Below, piece by piece: positions 29,946-39,315 of a stretch of DNA of 64,000 bases. The notes beneath the pieces are model-generated. The model was not told the DNA's origin and made no database searches. It was given only the letters and a program-made list of their open reading frames with translations. Positions within the stretch are counted from its first letter, which is position 1; the number at the start of each line of letters is the position of its first letter. Source of the stretch: an uncultured Clostridia bacterium (GTDB lineage: Bacteria; Bacillota; Clostridia; Lachnospirales; Cellulosilyticaceae); NCBI GenBank assembly GCA_937921505.1, contig CAKZUB010000052.1, positions 59,489-123,488 of the forward strand. The letters run 5' to 3'. A program made the position numbers and the translations under genes.

Positions 29946-32117
29946 ATGAATTTTGAAGAAAAGCCATCAAAATTAGTAACAAGAAAACAAGTTATCTTAG
30001 ATATGATGAAACATCCAAGTTATGTACCACTTAAAATTAAAGAAATCATTACGATACTTCAAGTTCCAACAGAAGATAGAGCAGATTTAGAAGAACTAAT
30101 AGGCGAACTTATTAAAGAGGGTAAAGTATTACGAACTAAAAGAGGGAAGTTTGCGCTGCCACAAAACTTTAATCTCATTTCAGGTACTTTTCAAGGACAT
30201 CCTAAAGGTTTTGGCTTTTTAATACTGGATGAGGACGAAAAAGATATTTTTATTCCAGCCTCAGGTGTTAATGGTGCGATGCATAAAGATAGAGTCATGT
30301 GCAGAATCACAAAACAGCCTACCACAGAAAGACGAGCAGAAGCAGAAATTATTGAAATCCTTGAAAGAGGACCTGCAAGTATAGTTGGAACTTATCAAGA
30401 AAGTGAAAATTTTGGGTTTGTTGTACCAGATGACCAAAAGTACTCACGAGATATATTTATCCCTAAAAAGCTTTCTAAAGGCGCTGTAGCAGGTCACAAA
30501 GTACTCGTTCAAATTACAAATTGGGCAGAAGAACGTAGAAATCCAGATGGAAAAATACTCTCTATTTTAGGCCATATCAATGATCCAGGAGTAGATATTC
30601 TTTCTATTATTTATCAATATGATCTGCCAAGAGAGTTTCCAAAACTCGTTATGGATGAAGTTGAGACTATTCCAACTGAAATACCAGAACAAGATAAAAA
30701 AGGCAGAACTGATTTAAGAGACGTTGAAATGGTAACCATTGATGGAGAAGACGCCAAAGACTTAGATGATGCTATTTCTATAGAACAACTAGAAAATGGC
30801 ATGTACCGTTTAGGTGTGCATATTGCGGATGTTACCCATTACGTAAAAGAAAAACATCCTTTAGATGATGAGGCGCTAGAAAGAGCTACAAGTATTTATC
30901 TTGTTGACCGCGTGATTCCTATGCTTCCACATAAGCTAAGCAACGGTATTTGTTCTTTAAATGCAGGCGTTGACAGATTAGCGCTTACTTGTATGATGGA
31001 TATAGATTTACAAGGTAATGTACAAAATCATCACATTATGGAAACTGTTATTAATATTGATGAGCGTATGACTTATACCAATGTAAAGAAAGTATTAATG
31101 GGTGAAGACGAAGAGGTTAAAGAACGTTATGAACCACTTATTCCTATGTTTGAGAGAATGAGAGTTCTTGCAGATATTCTTCGCAAAAGACGTATGAAGC
31201 GTGGTTCTATAGATTTTGACTTTGAAGAAACTAAAGTTATTCTTGATAAAGAGGGAACCCCTATAGAAATCAAACCTTACGACAGAAATGTTGCGACTCG
31301 TATTATTGAGGAATTTATGCTCATTTGTAACGAGACAATAGCAGAAGATTACTTTTGGCAGGAAAAACCCTTTATCTACCGTAGTCATGAAGACCCAGAT
31401 CCAGCAAAAATATTAGCACTTACAGAGTTTATTAATAACTTTGGCTACAATATCAAAGGTGTAGCAGCCAAAGTTCACCCAAAAGATATGCAGAAGATAT
31501 TAGAAGATGTAACGGATAAGCCAGAAGAAAGTATTATTAGCCACTTGCTTTTGCGTTCGATGAAGCAGGCGAGATACACCTCAGAATGTAATGGGCATTT
31601 TGGACTTGCAGCGAAGTACTACTGTCACTTTACATCGCCTATAAGAAGATATCCCGACCTTCAAATTCATAGGAATATTAAATACAATCTGCATCATGAA
31701 CTTAAAGGCAAAAAAGAAGCAGTGCTTTTTGAGCGTATGCCAGAAGTCGCTAAACACTCTTCAATACGTGAAAGACGTGCAGAAGAGGCAGAACGTGAGA
31801 CAATTAAACTTAAAAAGGTTGAATATATGGAACAGTTCGTTGGACGGATGTTCCAAGGTGTTATTACAGGAACAACTTCTTGGGGCATTTATGTAGAGCT
31901 TCCAAATACAGTAGAAGGACTTGTCCATGTCAATGAAATGGCAGATGATTACTATATTTATGATGAGGCAGGACATAGATGGATCGGAGACCGTACAAAA
32001 CAAATTTATCGTTTAGGGGATAAAGTACATGTACAAGTTCTAAAAACAGATACTTTGACACGAACGATTGATTTTAGATTAGTAAGTGAAGAAGATTTTA
32101 ATAAGCAAGACGAATAA
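29946..32117 (+). CDS. rnr: Ribonuclease R
   Basis: A 723-residue 3'-5' exoribonuclease. An N-terminal winged helix (1-70) and cold-shock-type OB folds (GTFQGHPKGFGFLILDEDEKDIFIP and VGTYQESENFGFVVPDD) precede the RNB catalytic domain, where TIDGEDAKDLDDAIS carries the catalytic aspartates and HFTSPIRRYPDLQIHR is conserved; an S1 domain (VGRMFQGVITGTTSWGIYVE) ends the protein. It degrades structured RNA and is linked functionally to tmRNA, whose gene and partner smpB lie downstream. The start has a weak AAAAGAG site. Confidence 0.96.
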   Translation: MNFEEKPSKLVTRKQVILDMMKHPSYVPLKIKEIITILQVPTEDRADLEELIGELIKEGKVLRTKRGKFALPQNFNLISGTFQGHPKGFGFLILDEDEKDIFIPASGVNGAMHKDRVMCRITKQPTTERRAEAEIIEILERGPASIVGTYQESENFGFVVPDDQKYSRDIFIPKKLSKGAVAGHKVLVQITNWAEERRNPDGKILSILGHINDPGVDILSIIYQYDLPREFPKLVMDEVETIPTEIPEQDKKGRTDLRDVEMVTIDGEDAKDLDDAISIEQLENGMYRLGVHIADVTHYVKEKHPLDDEALERATSIYLVDRVIPMLPHKLSNGICSLNAGVDRLALTCMMDIDLQGNVQNHHIMETVINIDERMTYTNVKKVLMGEDEEVKERYEPLIPMFERMRVLADILRKRRMKRGSIDFDFEETKVILDKEGTPIEIKPYDRNVATRIIEEFMLICNETIAEDYFWQEKPFIYRSHEDPDPAKILALTEFINNFGYNIKGVAAKVHPKDMQKILEDVTDKPEESIISHLLLRSMKQARYTSECNGHFGLAAKYYCHFTSPIRRYPDLQIHRNIKYNLHHELKGKKEAVLFERMPEVAKHSSIRERRAEEAERETIKLKKVEYMEQFVGRMFQGVITGTTSWGIYVELPNTVEGLVHVNEMADDYYIYDEAGHRWIGDRTKQIYRLGDKVHVQVLKTDTLTRTIDFRLVSEEDFNKQDE

Positions 32118-32126
32118 ACAAATCTT

Positions 32127-32172
32127 AAAAGTCAGCTGACTTTAGAAATACTCTAAAGCCAGCTGACTTTTC
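32127..32172 (+). terminator. Intrinsic terminator after rnr
   Basis: AAAAGTCAGCTGACTTTAGA / TCTAAAGCCAGCTGACTTTT with one mismatch and a five-base loop. Confidence 0.88.
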
Positions 32173-32241
32173 TAAGCCATTTGTAGTATAATGCCAAGAG
32201 ATAGGTGATCTATTTAAAAGTATACATAGCAAGGAGAGAAT

Positions 32242-32856
32242 ATGAAATTACATCAAGTTAAAAGTCATAAGAGGCAATACTGCAAAGACGCTATAGTCAT
32301 CGTGAGCCTTATACTTCTTATAGTAATGGCAATGCTAGTAAGGCCCAAAGCCAAACCAATTGTGCAAAGAGATATAGAGCAAGCAATAGGGATTCCCTAT
32401 ATGATTGATACGATTCCAGAGTCTAAAAAAAGACCAGGTCAACATAGAAAAATAAAATATATTGTAGTACATAACACAGCGAACCCCATAAGCACTGCGC
32501 GAGGTGAAAGAGATTATTTAATGAATATAACAAACACTTCATCTACTTCATGGCATTTAGCAGTAGATGAAAGGGAGATCGTAGAGGCTGTTCCTCTAAA
32601 TGAGGTGGCCCATCACGCTGGATCAGCAGAAGGTAATGAGCATGGTATAGGCATAGAGATCTGTGAATCAGGCAATTACGAGCAGTCAGAAGAAAATGCG
32701 GTTAAGCTTATTGCTTATTTGATGAAGTATTATAAAATACCACTTTCAAGAGTTACAACGCATCAGAACTTTACTGGTAAAGACTGCCCAAGACTCCTTT
32801 TAGATCACTGGGATGAATTTTTGGAGAAGATAGAAGTAGAGTTTAGTGGTTTCTAG
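32242..32856 (+). CDS. N-acetylmuramoyl-L-alanine amidase (amidase_2 type), membrane-anchored
   Basis: A 204-residue peptidoglycan amidase. An uncleaved-looking N-terminal hydrophobic helix (AIVIVSLILLIVMAMLV, about 19-35) leads to an extracellular amidase_2 domain. Zinc ligands are the histidine in YIVVHNTANP, the histidine in TTHQNFTGKDCP and the cysteine of that same motif; SWHLAVDEREIVEAVP and GIGIEICESGNY are also typical. It cleaves the bond between muramic acid and the stem peptide. Such genes are often sporulation or germination linked in Clostridia, but nothing here shows that. Confidence 0.9.
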   Translation: MKLHQVKSHKRQYCKDAIVIVSLILLIVMAMLVRPKAKPIVQRDIEQAIGIPYMIDTIPESKKRPGQHRKIKYIVVHNTANPISTARGERDYLMNITNTSSTSWHLAVDEREIVEAVPLNEVAHHAGSAEGNEHGIGIEICESGNYEQSEENAVKLIAYLMKYYKIPLSRVTTHQNFTGKDCPRLLLDHWDEFLEKIEVEFSGF

Positions 32857-32986
32857 TTATTGACAAGGGAATTCAAGGGAAGGGGGGCACATGTGTTGTC
32901 ATTATGGTTTTTTATCCTTTATAATGAGAGAGCAGACACGTAAAAGAATTGACACCCATTGTAGGACAACTAGGAGGATTTTTAAT

Positions 32987-35107
32987 ATGACAATACATAA
33001 AAGCGTTGGGTATTTATTAATTATGGCTATTTTATTTGCGATGTTTCCAACTATAAGTTATAGTGCATCCAACAATAGAATTACAAAAGTTGTAACAGTA
33101 GGAGAAAATGAAATTTTAGAGGCAAATAATGCACCGCGTTTGGTGATAGAATTAAAAGACAAATTACAACCAGAAGATACTTTTTACCTGCTACTCGAAG
33201 GAGCAGAGTGGGCAGTAGGATCTGCAGTTAATGAGATTGCAGGAGAAATACAAGGGATGACGAGTGCAGATAACATGCCTCGTTTAGAAATTACCAAAAT
33301 AAATAGTAGAGAGCTTCAAATAAGAGTGAAAGATGAGATCATTTTACCCGGGGCAAGCCTTCGTATCCCACTGCATACACAAATAAAGCAAGCAACAGCA
33401 ACTGTTACAATTCATAGCAATAACACAACTGTAAGCTCAAATGCCCACATCTTTGCTCATGCAATGGACTATAGGGGAAAAGTGACATCAAGTCAAGTAA
33501 GTACAGCAACAGGAAGCAGCGTAATGGCTGATTTAGTTATAGAAGAGCCTTATTCACAAGCTTTTCATAAAGCTATCTTACAAGGTAAGAAAAATAAAAT
33601 TCAAATGATCTTAAATACCAATGATTATGAATTTGTACTAGACGTACCAGCACTTGGTATTCCCAAGTTACAAGGTATTAAGGGATTTGACACAATAAGC
33701 GCAGATGTTCAAAGTTTAAGAAAGATAGATGGTCAAACGATAGAGCTTACTTTGCCAGACCTTAGTGCGCATCCATTTACTGGGGGATTTGTTTTAAGTG
33801 GCGTAGGGCTTAAAACAATTCACCAGGCACCATCTAAAGGCATGATTACCACTACTGTACAAGGAGATCTTATTCATAATAACACTGTTAATGTACTTGA
33901 AGTTGCTGATTATGGCATTACACTTGTCGTGCCAAATAAAGGACAGGTTATATCAGGAAAATCCAAAGGTGTTACTTTTACGCTTGAAGAAAAGGTTCAT
34001 CAGTCTTTAATTAGAGAAAGACTTACAAATTTTACTTTTACTAAGGGCGTAAAGGTGAAACTTGGTCAAGATAATAAAGTACAGGTCATACTAAATGGCA
34101 CACCCATGTCATTTTATCCTATTATTCAAAACGGTAAAGCTATAGGCTTTGAAGTGCCGCAGTTACCAGGAACAACTATGAAATATGATTTTGCGCTTAC
34201 ACTAGAGGTCCCAGTATCAGTAGACGGAGAAGTAGAGCTTGTTGCAGAAGGCAGATCTTTACTCAACACGCTTACCGCAACTATTCTTGAGGTTACACCT
34301 CCAGTAAGTATTACGATGGCGCCTATGCACTTAAAACTAGGACTTAAAGACCAAACAGGCGGCAAAATAGTAATTACTGAAACAGCACACGGAAGTATTA
34401 GACAAGATACGCATCTCTTTATTAAAATAGAAGAAAGCCAAGTTGTCTTTACAAAGCCTCCAATTGTTCAAGTTGTATCAGGAGATATCAGGTTGGGAAG
34501 TGCAAAAATCGTTACAGGTGGTATAGAGCTGCCCATTATTAGAAGGTCTAATGTAGCCTCTACAATAGAGATTAAAGATTTTCTCGTAACAGTCAATCAA
34601 ATGGTAGCAGAAGGAACGTATAAGGCAGAAGTTGGTGGGCCAGCTTTATCTGACTTTGCATCAGGCACTACTATTGATGCACTCATACAAGGAGATTTTA
34701 TGATTATTAGTAAGGACGGTGCACCTGTTACAAAAGCCCCGGTTACTTTTAAAATAGGTGCAGACACCTACACCATAAATGGACAGAGCTACGCAATGGA
34801 TGCGCCGCCCTATATCAAAAATGGGCGCACGATGCTTCCGATTAAATATGTGGCATATGCTCTAGGGGTTGATCCAAGCAATGTCTTATGGAATGGTACG
34901 ACTAAGACGGTGACTGTGAGAGGTAAGCAAGTAATAGAGCTTAAAATAGGCAGCACGGTTATGTCTATAGATGGTACAGCTAAGCAAATGTCAGCGCCGC
35001 CAGAAATAAGTCAAGGCAGAACTTTTGTACCGGTTGCAGAAATCACCCGTGCGCTAGAGGTTGAAACAAGATGGGATGAAGTCTTGAAACAGGTTATCTT
35101 TAATTAG
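32987..35107 (+). CDS. Secreted protein with C-terminal copper-amine-oxidase-N (stalk) domain
   Basis: A 706-residue exported protein. The start at 32987 follows TAGGAGGA and opens a signal peptide (KSVGYLLIMAILFAMFPTISYS); the frame is open from 32891 but has no sensible start there. Residues about 30-590 are beta-rich with no family I recognise. The C-terminal 115 residues form a CuAO_N1 stalk domain: YTINGQSYAMDAPPYIKNGR, TMLPIKYVAYALGV, NGTTKTVTVRG, then SAPPEISQGRTFVPVAEI. The stalk probably holds the protein at the cell surface; the enzymatic copper site of amine oxidases is absent. Confidence 0.8.
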   Translation: MTIHKSVGYLLIMAILFAMFPTISYSASNNRITKVVTVGENEILEANNAPRLVIELKDKLQPEDTFYLLLEGAEWAVGSAVNEIAGEIQGMTSADNMPRLEITKINSRELQIRVKDEIILPGASLRIPLHTQIKQATATVTIHSNNTTVSSNAHIFAHAMDYRGKVTSSQVSTATGSSVMADLVIEEPYSQAFHKAILQGKKNKIQMILNTNDYEFVLDVPALGIPKLQGIKGFDTISADVQSLRKIDGQTIELTLPDLSAHPFTGGFVLSGVGLKTIHQAPSKGMITTTVQGDLIHNNTVNVLEVADYGITLVVPNKGQVISGKSKGVTFTLEEKVHQSLIRERLTNFTFTKGVKVKLGQDNKVQVILNGTPMSFYPIIQNGKAIGFEVPQLPGTTMKYDFALTLEVPVSVDGEVELVAEGRSLLNTLTATILEVTPPVSITMAPMHLKLGLKDQTGGKIVITETAHGSIRQDTHLFIKIEESQVVFTKPPIVQVVSGDIRLGSAKIVTGGIELPIIRRSNVASTIEIKDFLVTVNQMVAEGTYKAEVGGPALSDFASGTTIDALIQGDFMIISKDGAPVTKAPVTFKIGADTYTINGQSYAMDAPPYIKNGRTMLPIKYVAYALGVDPSNVLWNGTTKTVTVRGKQVIELKIGSTVMSIDGTAKQMSAPPEISQGRTFVPVAEITRALEVETRWDEVLKQVIFN

Positions 35108-35153
35108 GCAGATGCAACATGCCAAATAGCACACATTATCTAGCATCATCCTT

Positions 35154-35188
35154 TTATAAGGGTATCCCCATGTGGTACCCTTATTTTA
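35154..35188 (+). terminator. Intrinsic terminator after the stalk-domain gene
   Basis: ATAAGGGTA / TACCCTTAT stem with a short loop, then TTTTA. The other 240 bases before the NADH oxidase gene are AT-rich and show nothing I can name. Confidence 0.7.
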
Positions 35189-35425
35189 GTGCCAGTTTTT
35201 AAATAGATAAATAATAATAGTTTTCCATTGATATCTGTTATTTAATATGATATATTTAAACTATTAAAACAATATAGGAAAACAACCTATAAACTTAAGT
35301 TATTTATCTATGCAAAGTTGTTATGCCTAATGATTTCATATCAGATATCATCGTGAATAATTTAAATTTAAAGATGTGAAATCTATAGATACACATAAGA
35401 ACATTATGGAAGTGGAGGAATTAAG

Positions 35426-36757
35426 ATGAAAGTCGTTGTTGTAGGATGTACCCATGCAGGCACAGCTGCTGTTGTGAATATAAAGGCGCTTCATAAAGAC
35501 AGTGAGGTGACTGTTTATGAAAGAAATAATAATATCTCCTTTTTATCTTGTGGCATCGCCCTGAATGTAGGCGGCGTCGTAGAAGATTCTCAAAAGTTAT
35601 TTTATAATTCGCCAGAGGGACTTGTAAAGCTTGGGATAAATACCAAGATGGAGCATGATGTATTAGACATTGATTTTAAAAATAGGTCTTTAAGAGTTAA
35701 AAATTTAACTAATGGTGAGATATTTGAAGACAATTATGACAAGTTAGTATTGACACTTGGCTCATGGCCGGTTATTCCGCCGATAGAGGGCATAGATCAA
35801 GAAAATATTATACTTTGTAAAAACTATGGTCATGCCCAAACGATTATCCAAAAAACAGAAGCCATTCAAAAGGTAGTGGTGATAGGTGCCGGCTATATTG
35901 GTGTAGAGCTTGCGGAGGCTTTTGAAATGAAAGGTAAAGATGTTACGCTTATTGATGCAGAAGAACGTATTATGAGCAAATATCTGGATGATGAGTTTAC
36001 AGACCTTGCAGAAAATGCTTTTACTCATCACGGCGTAAAGCTGGCTCTTAATGAAATGGTAATAAGGTTTGAAGGAGAGCAGGGCTGCGTTACAAAGGTT
36101 GTAACAGATAAGGCAAGTTATGATGCAGATCTTGTGATCCTTTGTATTGGTTTTGCACCTAATAGTTGGCTTGTAAAAGGAAAGATAGATACTTTGCCTA
36201 ATGGGGCTATTATTATTGATGAATATATGAGAACGAGTGAAAAAGATGTATTTGCAGCAGGGGACTGCTGTGTGGTACTGTTTAATCCAGCACAAGATCA
36301 ACGTTACATCCCACTTGCAACCAATGCTGTAAGGATGGGAACGCTTGTCGCTAGGAACCTAGTTGAGCCTGCGCTCAAGTATATGGGCACACAAGCTACA
36401 TCAGGTATTAAAATTTATGACTATAATATTGCCTCTACGGGTATGACAGAAGAGGTGGCAAGAGCTACTACGGATATGGAAATTGATGCTGTTGTGCTGA
36501 GCGATAATTATAGACCAGAGTTTATGCCGACTTATGAAATGGCGACTGTTAAACTAGTGTATGATAAGGTGACAAGAAGAATACTTGGAGGGCAAATTAT
36601 CTCTAAGCAAGATTTAACCCAGTTAATGAATACTTTATCCGTAGTAGTGCAAAATAATATGACAATTGAGGAGTTGGCTATGACAGATTTCTTTTTCCAA
36701 CCCCACTTTAATAAACCTTGGAGTCTTCTTAATGCGGTAGCGCTTAAGGCACTTTAA
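35426..36757 (+). CDS. nox: NADH oxidase / CoA-disulfide reductase-like flavoprotein
   Basis: A 443-residue FAD- and NAD(P)-dependent oxidoreductase. The N-terminal FAD fold starts VVVVGCTHAGTAAVVN; the redox-active cysteine is in ISFLSCGIALNVGG, the motif of water-forming NADH oxidases and CoA-disulfide reductases; the NADH fold is VVVIGAGYIGVELAEAFEMKG and the second FAD motif is DVFAAGDCC. It probably reduces oxygen to water, protecting an anaerobe; NADH oxidase versus disulfide reductase cannot be settled from sequence. A small Fe-S protein follows 18 bases later. Confidence 0.88.
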   Translation: MKVVVVGCTHAGTAAVVNIKALHKDSEVTVYERNNNISFLSCGIALNVGGVVEDSQKLFYNSPEGLVKLGINTKMEHDVLDIDFKNRSLRVKNLTNGEIFEDNYDKLVLTLGSWPVIPPIEGIDQENIILCKNYGHAQTIIQKTEAIQKVVVIGAGYIGVELAEAFEMKGKDVTLIDAEERIMSKYLDDEFTDLAENAFTHHGVKLALNEMVIRFEGEQGCVTKVVTDKASYDADLVILCIGFAPNSWLVKGKIDTLPNGAIIIDEYMRTSEKDVFAAGDCCVVLFNPAQDQRYIPLATNAVRMGTLVARNLVEPALKYMGTQATSGIKIYDYNIASTGMTEEVARATTDMEIDAVVLSDNYRPEFMPTYEMATVKLVYDKVTRRILGGQIISKQDLTQLMNTLSVVVQNNMTIEELAMTDFFFQPHFNKPWSLLNAVALKAL

Positions 36758-36775
36758 AAAGGAGGTCAGGAGTGT

Positions 36776-36985
36776 ATGGTAGATCATTTAGATGAACAGT
36801 TAAAGGATAAGCTGACTAAGGTGTGCATTTGCAAGGGAATAAATAGAAAGACGATAAAGGAAGCTATTAAAGGGGGGGCGGATACTTTAGAGGAGGTGCA
36901 GAGAGTAACGGGAGCTGGTAGCGGTGGATGTAAGGGGAATAGGTGTGGTCCGAAGATTAAGGAGCTGCTTGAGCTTATTTATTGA
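36776..36985 (+). CDS. Small BFD-like [2Fe-2S]-binding protein
   Basis: A 69-residue protein with CICKGINRKTIKEAIKGG and GAGSGGCKGNRCGPK, giving a CxC...CxxxxC cysteine pattern like the bacterioferritin-associated ferredoxin / NirB-type BFD [2Fe-2S] domain. It follows the NADH oxidase gene by 18 bases behind GGAGGT, so the two are cotranscribed and it may pass electrons to or from that flavoprotein. In many clostridial oxidoreductases the BFD domain is fused; here it is separate. Confidence 0.82.
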   Translation: MVDHLDEQLKDKLTKVCICKGINRKTIKEAIKGGADTLEEVQRVTGAGSGGCKGNRCGPKIKELLELIY

Positions 36986-36992
36986 TGGGGCC

Positions 36993-37213
36993 GCTGGGGA
37001 GATTTTAGGGTTTTCCAGTTGCTCACTTGCGTATTTTTAAAAATCTAAGCATTTTCTTCAAATGAACGGTCGAAACTCGCGAATTATAAAATTTGTATAC
37101 AAATTTTATAATTGTTGCTCAAACAATCTCCCTAAAAACCATTTGAATAAACTGCTAAGATTTTTTAACAAAATACTCCAGAGGCAACTTCCAAACCCTA
37201 AAATCTCCCCAGC
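36993..37213. repeat. MITE-like long hairpin element, copy 2
   Basis: A 221-bp element with the same central block as copy 1, including the 32-bp palindrome around GTATAC (37082-37113) and the GAACGGTCGAAACTCGCG block. Its ends GCTGGGGAG and CTCCCCAGC are complementary, and the inner arm TTTTAGGGTTT pairs with AAACCCTAAAA. The arm sequence differs from copy 1, yet each copy stays self-complementary. It lies between the BFD gene and smpB. The region 37214-37440 after it holds no gene I can support. Confidence 0.75.
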
Positions 37214-37447
37214 TAGGCTTTGAATTATTTAGCTTGAATTGGTTTTCGGACAGTACAGGACAGCCAAGCCTGAGTCTAGCCGCAAGGTATTCCAACCCTC
37301 CGAGCTAGGTTTTATAAATGATAGAAATGCTATAAAAGGGTAAGGGGTAAAATGAAAATAAGATGCATATTTAAATAAGCTAGTAGTAATTTCTAAGAAG
37401 AGAATCATCTTTGTACAAAGAGTTCCAATAATGGGACTCTTTAACTC

Positions 37448-37475
37448 TTGCAAATAAGTGGATATGTGATATAAT
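37448..37475 (+). promoter_or_regulatory. Promoter of smpB
   Basis: TTGCAA (37448-37453) and TATAAT (37470-37475) are spaced by 16 bases, with TG one base upstream of the -10 (extended -10). smpB starts 39 bases downstream. Confidence 0.7.
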
Positions 37476-37513
37476 AGTCTATGCACCATCAAACAGGGGA
37501 AGGAAGAGCGAGT

Positions 37514-37984
37514 ATGGCTAAGGATAAAAATGCATACAAACTAATAGCACAGAACAAAAAAGCTTACCATGACTATTTTATAGAAGAAACTTATGAAGCA
37601 GGTATTGTACTTGTTGGTACAGAAGTGAAATCTATACGTCAAGGCAGTGGTTCTATTAAAGAAAGCTTTATCAAGGTCAACAACGGAGAAGCTTATATCT
37701 TTAACATGCATATCAATCCATACGACAAGGGAAATATCTTTAATAAAGATCCTCTTCGTACCCGTAAACTCTTACTTCACAAAAGAGAAATCAATGAATT
37801 GATAGGTGATACCGCTCAAAAAGGGATGACGATAGTACCCCTTAAGGTATATATCAAAGGTAGTTTAATCAAATTAGAAATCGGGCTTGCTCGAGGTAAA
37901 GATCTACATGATAAACGCCAAGCTATTGCCAAAAAGGATGAACGCCGTCAGAACGAAAGAGAGTTTAAGATCAAAAACTTATAG
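37514..37984 (+). CDS. smpB: SsrA-binding protein SmpB
   Basis: A 156-residue tmRNA-binding protein: [63 protein letters not shown] and the basic tail [18 protein letters not shown] are all family signatures. It delivers tmRNA to stalled ribosomes. The start is the ATG at 37514 (MAKDKNAYK); the frame is open from 37481 but GGGGAAGGAAG precedes 37514. It lies 57 bases upstream of ssrA, the usual arrangement. Confidence 0.97.
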   Translation: MAKDKNAYKLIAQNKKAYHDYFIEETYEAGIVLVGTEVKSIRQGSGSIKESFIKVNNGEAYIFNMHINPYDKGNIFNKDPLRTRKLLLHKREINELIGDTAQKGMTIVPLKVYIKGSLIKLEIGLARGKDLHDKRQAIAKKDERRQNEREFKIKNL

Positions 37985-38041
37985 TCGCCATATAGTCGTT
38001 TTGGCTACGTCAAGTATACCTTCAGCCCCGTATTTTAATAA

Positions 38042-38385
38042 GGGGGTGCAATGGTTTCGACGGGGGTCACGTCTATCGGGGCAGCCATCCGTAGTTTGCT
38101 GGAGTCTACGTAAAAAGCTGGCAAAATAGTAAACGCTGAAGATAATTTAGCAATCGCAGCCTAAGGGCAGCAGTCTCCCTAAGTTCCCCGCAACTTAGAC
38201 CGAGGCTTCGACTAGCGGGCAATTCTCCTACCTAAGCTTTGCGGTAACGAGAACAATCATGAAGCTACTAAAACTAAGAGCCCGCCTTTAGGCGCTTAGC
38301 AGAGGGAATGTCAAAGAAAAGGCTATGATGGTAGAGACCACAATATCCGGGCTTTCGGACAGGAGTTCGATTCTCCTCACCTCCA
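38042..38385 (+). ncRNA. ssrA: Transfer-messenger RNA
   Basis: The 5' end GGGGGTGCAATGGTTTCGACGG and the 3' T-arm and acceptor AGTTCGATTCTCCTCACCTCC are diagnostic; GGGGGTG pairs with CACCTCC (one G-U), with A as discriminator. CCA is not encoded. The tag reading frame, with resume codon GGC at 38120, gives GKIVNAEDNLAIAA and a stop ending at 38164. It rescues stalled ribosomes with SmpB. The last 12 bases CCTCACCTCCAT (38375-38386) recur at 63013-63024, marking integration of a mobile element here. The bases after 38386 are thus probably element DNA. Confidence 0.96.
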
Positions 38386-38386
38386 T
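38375..38386 (+). other. Left attachment-site repeat (attL core)
   Basis: CCTCACCTCCAT, the 3' end of tmRNA; identical to 63013-63024. Confidence 0.65.
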
Positions 38387-38426
38387 GCTACGTAACCACA
38401 CATTATAAATGGTTGCAATGGAAATA

Positions 38427-38458
38427 AAAAACTAGCGAGTATTCGCTAGTTTTTTTAT
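38427..38458. terminator. Terminator between ssrA and convergent genes
   Basis: AAAAAACTAGCGA / TCGCTAGTTTTTT with a four-base loop; serves tmRNA and the convergent membrane-protein operon. Confidence 0.88.
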
Positions 38459-38497
38459 TTTAGATTTCATTATGAATATTGAAACTATATATTGAAG

Positions 38498-39304
38498 TTA
38501 ACTCATGAATTTGAATGTTAAGTATATTTGAATAGTAACACAAATTAAATATATAGCTGGCATTGTATAAATAATTCTTGGATGATTTTTTAATTTATTA
38601 ATAAATTGTATAATGGTTAGGACACCAAACATAAACAAAATTATAAAATATAGGAATACGGCATACTTAAGGCTTATTAAGGATACTACCATAAGTAACA
38701 AGTTGCCACATGCTAATATTAATAAAGGCATGATCATAAGTTTGATACAATCTTCCCATTTTAAATCATACTTCATTATAACTTTATAAATAAGAATGGT
38801 TACACCTGTAATAATAGCTATTAATAATGAAGAATATAGGATACTAGAGAAAATAAACTTAATGCTTACATCTTTATCAAATATCTCTAGTATATCCCCA
38901 ACAGGGATAGAAGATCCAACACCATAACCTATTATATTAGAAATAAAATAAGGTAACTGTTGTAGTACAGATATAATTTTGTTTGCAATTATTTTAACTG
39001 TAAAAAGGCGAAGAATAGAGCTAATAGCTATAATAGCAAACATGTAAATAAAAAGTCTTGATCTATTTATATAGTGATTCATTTCTTCAGGGCTCATCAG
39101 AGGATTTTTTAATAAAGCTTTTACGAATTCTATAAAACTTCTTAGCCATTCTTTTGAAGCAGCCACGGAAATAGATTCGCTAGACTGAACATTTAAGGGC
39201 TGAACAACTGGTGATGTTTCTAAACCTTCTTGAACTTGCTCGCCACATTGGCGACAAAATTTAAAGTTTTCTTTTAATATACTTCCGCAATTAGTACAAT
39301 TCAC
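38498..39304 (-). CDS. Zinc-ribbon membrane protein
   Basis: A 268-residue protein that starts at a GTG with AGGGGGA eight bases upstream. The N-terminal zinc ribbon has two CxxC pairs (MNCTNCGSILKENFKFCRQCG). After a linker, residues about 85-265 contain five or so membrane helices (LFIYMFAIIAISSILRLF; FSSILYSSLLIAIITGVTILIY; LMIMPLLILACGNLLLMVV; YAVFLYFIILFMFGVLTII; IYTMPAIYLICVTIQIYL). I do not recognise a specific family beyond zinc_ribbon plus Yip1-like membrane region. It is 11 bases downstream of the next gene, in one operon. Confidence 0.65.
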   Translation of the reverse strand: MNCTNCGSILKENFKFCRQCGEQVQEGLETSPVVQPLNVQSSESISVAASKEWLRSFIEFVKALLKNPLMSPEEMNHYINRSRLFIYMFAIIAISSILRLFTVKIIANKIISVLQQLPYFISNIIGYGVGSSIPVGDILEIFDKDVSIKFIFSSILYSSLLIAIITGVTILIYKVIMKYDLKWEDCIKLMIMPLLILACGNLLLMVVSLISLKYAVFLYFIILFMFGVLTIIQFINKLKNHPRIIYTMPAIYLICVTIQIYLTFKFMS

Positions 39305-39315
39305 TTAATTTCCCC

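Noticed and set aside
35762..36301. A 179-codon frame antisense to the NADH oxidase gene
   Set aside because: Cys/Ile/Tyr-rich antisense composition without a ribosome site; the sense gene is certain. The same reasoning applies to 1740-2141 antisense to ilvC.
37887..38129. An 80-codon frame spanning the end of smpB and the start of tmRNA
   Set aside because: It overlaps a real gene and a structural RNA, both clearly conserved.
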